Part shown: positions 7,605 through 11,517 of the stretch, one piece after another
How the letters are laid out: each line of letters starts with the position of its first letter
Position numbering within the stretch: position 1 is the first letter of the stretch
From: Polynucleobacter meluiroseus
GTDB lineage: Bacteria; Verrucomicrobiota; Verrucomicrobiia; Opitutales; UBA953
Direction: 5' to 3'
NCBI GenBank assembly: GCA_943323725.2
Contig: CALPIW020000030.1
Coordinates: 1 to 11,517 of the forward strand
Length of the DNA: 11,517 bases
The notes under the pieces: model-generated
What the model saw: the letters and a program-made list of their open reading frames with translations, nothing else
Databases searched by the model: none
Told to the model about the DNA's origin: nothing
Position numbers and translations under genes: made by a program

Positions 7605-7963
7605 GCGGACGGACCGGCCTTCGCCGCCGTGATACGGACGGCCGCGGCGGCATAGACCTTACGCAGCTCGGCCAGCGAGCGCTTCAGCATGCCCGAGCGG
7701 ATGACCAGCACGACCTCCCAGCCGGCCGGGAAGGCGGCGGCATCCGTCCGGAAGAGTTCGCGCGCCTGGCGCTTGGCCCGATTACGGTCCACGGCCAGCG
7801 GCAGGTTCTTCTTGGCGGCGATGACGGCGAACCGGGCCGGCCCCGGGGCACCCGACGGCCGGAAGTTCAAAAGAAAAGGCCCGCAATCGAGTCGCGAGCC
7901 TTCTTGGCGGAGGCGACTGAACTCGGCCGAGGCGCGAATTCGACGCTCCCGCGGGAGACGCAT
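7601..7963 (-). CDS. rnpA: ribonuclease P protein component
   Basis: This 120-residue basic protein is the small subunit of RNase P, which binds the catalytic RNA and precursor-tRNA leaders during 5' maturation. It opens with the family pattern LPRERRIRASAEFSRL (3-18). It continues with a central beta strand (FAVIAAKKN) and then the RNR motif, DRNRAKRQARELFR (59-72), which is the RNA-binding helix. Length is normal for the family. The ATG lies 5 bp after the rpmH stop and is preceded by GCCCC rather than a Shine-Dalgarno. Its TGA overlaps the yidD ATG by 4 bp. Co-transcription with rpmH is conserved across bacteria. Confidence 0.95.
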   Translation of the reverse strand: MRLPRERRIRASAEFSRLRQEGSRLDCGPFLLNFRPSGAPGPARFAVIAAKKNLPLAVDRNRAKRQARELFRTDAAAFPAGWEVVLVIRSGMLKRSLAELRKVYAAAAVRITAAKAGPSA

Positions 7964-7968
7964 GGGGC

Positions 7969-8106
7969 TTAGGAAGCGCCGAGGCGCTTGCGGCCGATGG
8001 CGCGGCGCTTGGCCAGGACCTTACGGCCACCGGGGGTCTTGGAACGGGCGCGGAAACCGCACTTGCGGGCGCGGGAGATCTTAGACGGACGGTAGGTCGG
8101 ATGCAT
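7969..8106 (-). CDS. rpmH: 50S ribosomal protein L34 (bL34)
   Basis: The 45-residue, highly basic product begins MHPTYRPSKISRARKCGFRA and carries the L34 pattern RPSKISRARKCGFRARSKTPGGRKVLAKRR. It is a component of the large ribosomal subunit. The frame is open upstream to 8157, but family homology starts exactly at the ATG at 8104-8106, so the shorter form is annotated. The N-terminus HPTYRPSKISR replaces the commonest form, which has a KRTYQP-like start. It is the first gene of the operon rpmH-rnpA-yidD-LtaS-like-PAP2. A candidate promoter lies just upstream. Confidence 0.96.
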   Translation of the reverse strand: MHPTYRPSKISRARKCGFRARSKTPGGRKVLAKRRAIGRKRLGAS

Positions 8107-8113
8107 GGCTTTA

Positions 8114-8137
8114 AAGGGGACAGCCAAGGGGACGCCC
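8114..8137. repeat. two-copy 12-bp direct repeat in the rpmH leader
   Basis: AAGGGGACAGCC (8114-8125) is followed directly by AAGGGGACGCCC (8126-8137); the first eight bases are identical. The repeat spans the -10 and initiation area of the candidate rpmH promoter. It could be an operator, or a chance duplication in GC-rich DNA. Confidence 0.5.
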
Positions 8138-8150
8138 CCAAGGGTGTCAA
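8122..8150 (-). promoter_or_regulatory. candidate sigma-70-type promoter for rpmH
   Basis: On the minus strand a perfect TTGACA lies at 8150-8145. After a 17-base spacer comes TTGGCT at 8127-8122, a poor match to TATAAT. The predicted start of transcription would be about 8-10 bases before the rpmH ATG, giving a very short leader. The -35 match and its position favour a real promoter; the weak -10 keeps confidence low. Confidence 0.35.
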
Positions 8151-8185
8151 GCCCCACGCTTCCCGGCTTGCAGGTGCCGGGCGGC

Positions 8186-8194
8186 GGGGGAGGA
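8186..8194 (+). promoter_or_regulatory. strong Shine-Dalgarno sequence for the LOG-family gene
   Basis: GGGGGAGGA lies seven bases before the ATG at 8202. It is the clearest ribosome binding site in the window and fixes the start of that gene. A perfect 6-bp inverted repeat, CCCGGC (8162-8167) and GCCGGG (8176-8181) with an 8-base loop, lies just upstream and could fold in the leader. Confidence 0.75.
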
Positions 8195-8201
8195 TAGCCT
8201 A

Positions 8202-9062
8202 ATGACCCCGGAAAAAGGCAAACTGAGGCCCACCCCGCCCAAGGCTTACCTCAACCCTGAGTTCATGGGCAGCCCCCAGGCCCGGAGCATCCGCGTCCTG
8301 ACCGAGATGACCGAGCCGCACGTGCGGTTCAAGAAACACAACGTCCGGAACACCGTCGTCATGTTCGGTTCGGCGCGCACCCTGCCCCCGGAAGTCGCCC
8401 GCAAGCGCCTCGAGGAAGCCAAGGCCATGGCCGCGAGCGGCCAGTGCGACGGCGCCGAATGCGCCCACCGCCTGCGCGTCGCCGAGATCGACCTGCGCAG
8501 CTCCGCCTATTACGAGGCCTGCCGCGAACTGGCTTTCGAGATGACCAAGTGGTCGCTGCAGCTCCCGGAGTGGCAGCGCTTCCTGGTCTGCTCCGGCGCC
8601 GGACCCGGCATCATGGAAGCGGCTAACCGTGGCGCGCACGAAGCCGGCGGACGCTCCGTCGGCCTCGGCATCGCCCTGCCCTTCGAGCAGGAGCATAACC
8701 CTTACGTCACGCCCGAGCTCGACCTCGAGTTCCACTACTTCTTCGTCCGGAAATACTGGTTCCTCTACCTCGCCAAGGCCCTCGTGGCCTTCCCGGGCGG
8801 CTTCGGTACCTTCGACGAGCTGTTCGAGATGCTCACGCTCATTCAGACGCGTAAGACCAAGAAACAGTTCCCGATCCTGCTCTTCGGCTCTCCCTTCTGG
8901 AAGAACGTGGTCAACATGGAGACCTTCCAGGAATGGGGCATGGTCTCGCCCGAGGACCGCAACTTCTACGTGCACGTCGACTCGGTGAAGGAAGCCCGCG
9001 ACATGCTCATCGAGATCATCACCGACCGCTACCTGAAGGGTGACAACGAAGGACATGACTGA
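8202..9062 (+). CDS. LOG-family / TIGR00730 Rossmann-fold protein
   Basis: The 286-residue product has the lysine-decarboxylase-like fold of the LOG family, whose best-known members are nucleotide 5'-monophosphate phosphoribohydrolases that release cytokinin-type bases. Seen in the sequence: VMFGSART (53-60) at the first strand; SGAGPGIMEAANRGAHEAGG (131-150), the nucleotide-binding loop; FVRKYWF (181-187), with the conserved Arg-Lys pair; and PGGFGTFDE (198-206), the PGGxGTxxE signature with catalytic-type Glu206. It is longer than plant LOG proteins (about 200 residues) because of an N-terminal extension and an insert at about 62-105. The bacterial substrate may be a nucleotide such as AMP but cannot be assigned. 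A strong Shine-Dalgarno supports the start. It is divergent from rpmH and heads the run LOG-cutA-CPBP. Confidence 0.88.
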   Translation: MTPEKGKLRPTPPKAYLNPEFMGSPQARSIRVLTEMTEPHVRFKKHNVRNTVVMFGSARTLPPEVARKRLEEAKAMAASGQCDGAECAHRLRVAEIDLRSSAYYEACRELAFEMTKWSLQLPEWQRFLVCSGAGPGIMEAANRGAHEAGGRSVGLGIALPFEQEHNPYVTPELDLEFHYFFVRKYWFLYLAKALVAFPGGFGTFDELFEMLTLIQTRKTKKQFPILLFGSPFWKNVVNMETFQEWGMVSPEDRNFYVHVDSVKEARDMLIEIITDRYLKGDNEGHD

Positions 9063-9372
9063 GTCCGTCAGCATCGCCCTGACCACCCTGCCCTCGCGCG
9101 AGGAGGCCGATCGTCTCGCCGCCGACGCCGTCGCCGCCGGGCTCGCCGCCTGCGCCCAAGTCGACGGTCCGACCCGCTCCCACTACGTCTGGGAAGGCAA
9201 GGTCGAGAGCGAGGACGAGTTCCGCGTGACCTTCAAGTTCGCCGCGAGCAAAGGCGCCGACCTCGAAGCGTGGGTCCACGCCCGCCATCCTTACGCCGTC
9301 CCGCAGTGGCTGACCTTCACGGCCGACCACGCTTCGCCCGCCTACCGCGCCTGGGTGCTCGGCGTCCGCTGA
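9055..9372 (+). CDS. cutA: divalent-cation tolerance protein CutA
   Basis: The 105-residue product matches CutA1, a small trimeric protein with a ferredoxin-like fold linked to copper and other divalent-metal tolerance. Family landmarks are ALTTLPSREEADRLAADAV near the N-terminus, then LAACAQV, then SHYVWEGKVESEDEF, with the aromatic residue before EGK, and finally RHPYAVPQW, corresponding to the usual HPYEVPE. The ATG at 9055 overlaps the upstream stop by 8 bp and lies just after GAAGG. A GTG at 9040 in the same frame would add five residues and cannot be excluded. Overlap with the LOG gene indicates translational coupling. Confidence 0.9.
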   Translation: MTESVSIALTTLPSREEADRLAADAVAAGLAACAQVDGPTRSHYVWEGKVESEDEFRVTFKFAASKGADLEAWVHARHPYAVPQWLTFTADHASPAYRAWVLGVR

Positions 9373-9376
9373 TCTC

Positions 9377-9952
9377 ATGGACCTCACCGCCGCCAAAGGA
9401 CTGCTCTACTGCCTGCTCGGGCTCTTCGTGCTCGTCGCCTGGGCGCGCGAACGCCGGAAGCGCCGCCTGACCGGCGAGCCGGAGAAGTTCTGGCCCGGCA
9501 CGACCTACGCGCCCGCCGCGGCGTATTATATCGCCGCCGCCGGCGCGATGCTGATCACCATCGCCGAAGCCGCCGTCGAGAAGCGCGCCGGCCTCACTGA
9601 CCAGCAGAGCATTCTTCCCGCGGTCTTCCTCTTCCAGTTGCTCGGCGCCTCGGTCATCGAGGAAGCCTTGTTCCGCGGCTTCGTGGCCCCTGGAGAACTG
9701 ATGGGCCGCAAGCTCCTCGCGTTGATGATCATCGGCTCGCTGGTCTTCGCGCTCATCCACAATTTCGACCTCAGCACCGCCGAAGGCAAAGTGAACGCGC
9801 TCTTCGCCTTCATCACCTCGCTCTGGCTTTACGTCGTGCGCTTCAATCCGCTGAATCCGGACCGCTCGCTCCTCCCTTGTTTTATGGCCCATACCGTGCG
9901 TAATCTGGCGGTCTTCGGGATTAAAGCGGCCCAAGGCTTCATTAGTGGGTGA
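9377..9952 (+). CDS. CPBP-family intramembrane glutamic protease
   Basis: The 191-residue membrane protein has the CPBP (CAAX protease and bacteriocin-processing, Abi) signature. Motif 1 is IEEALFRG (94-101), with the EE pair at 95-96 and Arg100. Motif 2 is FALIHNF (124-130), with His128. Motif 3 is FMAHTVRN (169-176), with His172 and Asn176. Hydrophobic segments lie at about 7-22, 43-63, 80-98, 112-128, 140-155 and 166-183. A basic patch (ARERRKRR, 23-30) follows the first helix and suggests a cytoplasmic loop. Family roles range from prenyl-protein processing to bacteriocin self-immunity, and nothing nearby identifies the substrate. It starts 4 bp after the cutA stop without a Shine-Dalgarno, so coupling is likely. 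Confidence 0.87.
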   Translation: MDLTAAKGLLYCLLGLFVLVAWARERRKRRLTGEPEKFWPGTTYAPAAAYYIAAAGAMLITIAEAAVEKRAGLTDQQSILPAVFLFQLLGASVIEEALFRGFVAPGELMGRKLLALMIIGSLVFALIHNFDLSTAEGKVNALFAFITSLWLYVVRFNPLNPDRSLLPCFMAHTVRNLAVFGIKAAQGFISG

Positions 9953-9988
9953 TTTGACGGGTCCGGTCGGGCAAATCCGTTGCAACCG

Positions 9989-10012
9989 CTCCAAGGCTTT
10001 GCTGTCTTGGAG
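9989..10012. other. 7-bp perfect inverted repeat (hairpin) before the GH109-like gene
   Basis: CTCCAAG (9989-9995) and CTTGGAG (10006-10012) are exact reverse complements around a 10-base loop, in the 79-bp gap between the CPBP gene and the GH109-like gene. No T-run follows, so it is not a typical intrinsic terminator. It may be an operator or a leader hairpin. A weak TTGCAA (9980-9985) lies just upstream. Confidence 0.45.
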
Positions 10013-10031
10013 TCACCCCCGCTCACGCCCC

Positions 10032-11480
10032 ATGAGCCACCCCGAACAGACGCATCGTCGCGACTTCCTGAAGCTGAGCGCCCTCGCGGGCCTAGGCTTG
10101 GGTGCGCTGGCCGAGGCCAAGCCGGATCCGGCGCAACTGAAGCAACGCACCGCCGCCGACATGGGCACGCCGCGTCCGCGTCCCGCCGGCCACAAGCCCG
10201 TCTGGGACCTGCGGACGAAGCCCCAGGAGAAGATCCGCGTGGGTATCATCGGCCTCAACCGCGGCCGCGCCCACGTCGCCTCCTGCGTCGCCACGCCCTT
10301 CGCGGAAGTCGTCGCGCTCTGCGATATCCTCGACGAACGTGCGCAGGCGCAGGCCGAGGTCGTGCGGAAGAAGACCGGACGGACGCCGGCGATCTACAGC
10401 GGCGACGAAAACGCCTGGGAGAAACTCGTCGCGCGCGAGGACCTCGACGTCGTGTACGTCGCCACCCCTTGGGAATGGCACAAGCCGATGGCCGTCCGCG
10501 CGATGGAGCTGGGCAAGCACGCCTTCGTCGAAGTGAACTGCGGCCTGACGGTCGACGAGTGCTGGGATATCGTCGACGCCTCCGAAAAATACCAGCGCCA
10601 CTGCCCGATCCTCGAGAACTGCTGCTACGGCGAAGAGGAGCTCTTCGTCCTGAACCTGCAGCGCCAAGGCTTCTTCGGCGACCTCAAGCACGGCGAATGC
10701 GCCTATATCCACGACCAAAGGGGCAAGCCCGGGGCGAGCTTCCTTGACGCCGCGCGCGATTGGCGCCGCCGTTATTCGACGCTCCTGCAGGGCAACCTCT
10801 ACCCCACCCACGGGCTCGGCACCATCGCCCAGTACATGGGCGTCGGCCGCGGCGACGCCTTCAAGTTCGCCGTCTCGGTCTCGTCGCCGGAGTTCGGTCT
10901 CACCCAGCTCCGCGCACGCCTGAAGCCGGACCGGGACCGGTCGAAGGACGAGAAGTTCGTCAACGGCGACATGAGCACGACGATCGTGAAGACCGAGCTC
11001 GGCCGCACCATCGTCGTCCAACACGACAACACCAGCCCGCGCCCCTATTCGCGCATCAACCTCCTCAGCGGCTCGCTGGCGACCTTCGCCGGCTATCCGA
11101 ACCGCCTCGCCATCGACGCCGACAACGCGAGCGCGCTGCTCGACCCGAAGGAAAAACGGAACAGCCACTCTTGGTCCTACGAAGGCGAGAAACTGAAGAA
11201 GTTCATGGAAGCCAACCGTCATCCGCTGCTCACCAAGCTGCTGGCCGACGCCAAGAAAGTCGGCGGTCACGGCGGCATGGATCACGTGATGAACTACCGT
11301 TTCCTCGACTGCGTGCGCCAGGGTATCACCCCGGACATGACCGTCTACGACGCCGCTTCCTGGTCCGCCCTCCTCGACCTCTCCGACCGTTCCGTGCGTG
11401 ATGGCAGCATCCCCGTCGCCTACCCCGACTTCACCCGCGGCGGCTGGAAGACCCTCAAACCCCTCCCCATCGTCTCCTGA
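10032..11480 (+). CDS. Tat-exported Gfo/Idh/MocA-fold protein, GH109 (alpha-N-acetylgalactosaminidase)-like
   Basis: The 482-residue product begins with a twin-arginine signal, THRRDFLKLSALAGLGLGALAEA (7-29), indicating folded export with cofactor bound. A Rossmann domain follows: VGIIGLNRGRAHV (70-82), ALCD (95-98) and YVATPWEWHKPMA (142-154). The GH109 hallmarks are present: the PWEWH motif, HCPILENCCYGEEEL (190-204), GNLYPTHGLG (254-263), and HGGMDHVM (413-420). In GH109 enzymes NAD is a tightly bound catalytic cofactor used to cleave terminal alpha-N-acetylgalactosamine. The Gfo/Idh catalytic EKP motif reads EVN here (167-169), so ordinary sugar dehydrogenase chemistry is unlikely. The ATG at 10032 is chosen because it starts the Tat signal; an in-frame GTG at 9945 would overlap the CPBP gene. 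The start lacks a Shine-Dalgarno (CCCC precedes it). Activity on GalNAc is inferred from the family. Confidence 0.87.
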   Translation: MSHPEQTHRRDFLKLSALAGLGLGALAEAKPDPAQLKQRTAADMGTPRPRPAGHKPVWDLRTKPQEKIRVGIIGLNRGRAHVASCVATPFAEVVALCDILDERAQAQAEVVRKKTGRTPAIYSGDENAWEKLVAREDLDVVYVATPWEWHKPMAVRAMELGKHAFVEVNCGLTVDECWDIVDASEKYQRHCPILENCCYGEEELFVLNLQRQGFFGDLKHGECAYIHDQRGKPGASFLDAARDWRRRYSTLLQGNLYPTHGLGTIAQYMGVGRGDAFKFAVSVSSPEFGLTQLRARLKPDRDRSKDEKFVNGDMSTTIVKTELGRTIVVQHDNTSPRPYSRINLLSGSLATFAGYPNRLAIDADNASALLDPKEKRNSHSWSYEGEKLKKFMEANRHPLLTKLLADAKKVGGHGGMDHVMNYRFLDCVRQGITPDMTVYDAASWSALLDLSDRSVRDGSIPVAYPDFTRGGWKTLKPLPIVS

Positions 11481-11517
11481 CCCTAACTCGATACGACCAC
11501 GGCATCATTTCCTCATG

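Noticed and set aside
8199..9086. 295-residue open frame on the minus strand, opposite the LOG-family gene
   Set aside because: It mirrors the LOG gene almost exactly, and the LOG gene has a strong ribosome binding site and clear motifs.
10092..11285. 397-residue open frame on the minus strand, opposite the GH109-like gene
   Set aside because: It is the antisense shadow of a gene with a Tat signal and GH109 motifs.
11481..11517. Terminal ATG at 11515-11517 as the start of another gene
   Set aside because: Only the start codon is inside the window and no ribosome binding site precedes it; nothing can be supported.
1..11517. CRISPR array, transposon ends, integrase, toxin-antitoxin or defence cluster
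   Set aside because: No regular spaced repeats, transposase or recombinase motifs, or known defence domains are seen on either strand. The genes are housekeeping or envelope functions with uniform composition.

Overview
The window is a GC-rich, densely packed bacterial chromosome segment, with 13 protein genes and almost no non-coding DNA. It has no mobile elements, CRISPR array, tRNA or rRNA that I can see. The gene mix suggests a Gram-negative of the Verrucomicrobiota, perhaps the Opitutae: a Tat-exported GH109-type Gfo/Idh/MocA enzyme, an orphan GspG-like pseudopilin, a very long U32 protein and an all-alpha dUTPase. This placement is inference from gene content and was not tested by any search.

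Layout. Positions 1-843 (+) hold the 3' end of a RecD2-type helicase. It meets, stop codon to stop codon, a long U32-family protein (844-3414, -). Divergent from U32 is a two-gene plus-strand run: a dimeric-type dUTPase (3487-3861) and a GspG-like pseudopilin (3873-4607). The pseudopilin overlaps by 17 bp the convergent end of a long minus-strand operon. Read in its own direction that operon runs rpmH (8106-7969), rnpA (7963-7601), yidD (7604-7353), an LtaS/OpgB-like membrane sulfatase-fold transferase (7300-5252) and a PAP2 membrane phosphatase (5307-4591). Divergent from rpmH is a compact plus-strand run: a LOG/TIGR00730 Rossmann protein (8202-9062), CutA (9055-9372) and a CPBP intramembrane protease (9377-9952). 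A Tat-exported GH109-like oxidoreductase-fold enzyme (10032-11480) follows after a 79-bp gap containing a hairpin.

How the genes work together. The minus-strand operon joins the classical ribosome/RNase P/membrane-insertion genes rpmH-rnpA-yidD to two envelope-lipid enzymes, in the place where yidC usually follows yidD. The LtaS-like enzyme probably transfers a phospholipid head group to an envelope acceptor, and the overlapping PAP2 enzyme probably dephosphorylates a lipid phosphate. Their overlap argues for co-expression. The remaining genes are housekeeping: DNA repair helicase, RNA-modification-type U32 protein, nucleotide sanitation, metal tolerance and sugar catabolism.

I found no clearly new defence, mobile or RNA system. 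The most unusual points are the envelope pair in the rpmH operon, the apparent double-barrel U32 protein with two cysteine clusters, the shortened Rossmann glycine motif of the GH109-like enzyme, and the near absence of Shine-Dalgarno sequences, with C-runs directly before several start codons.
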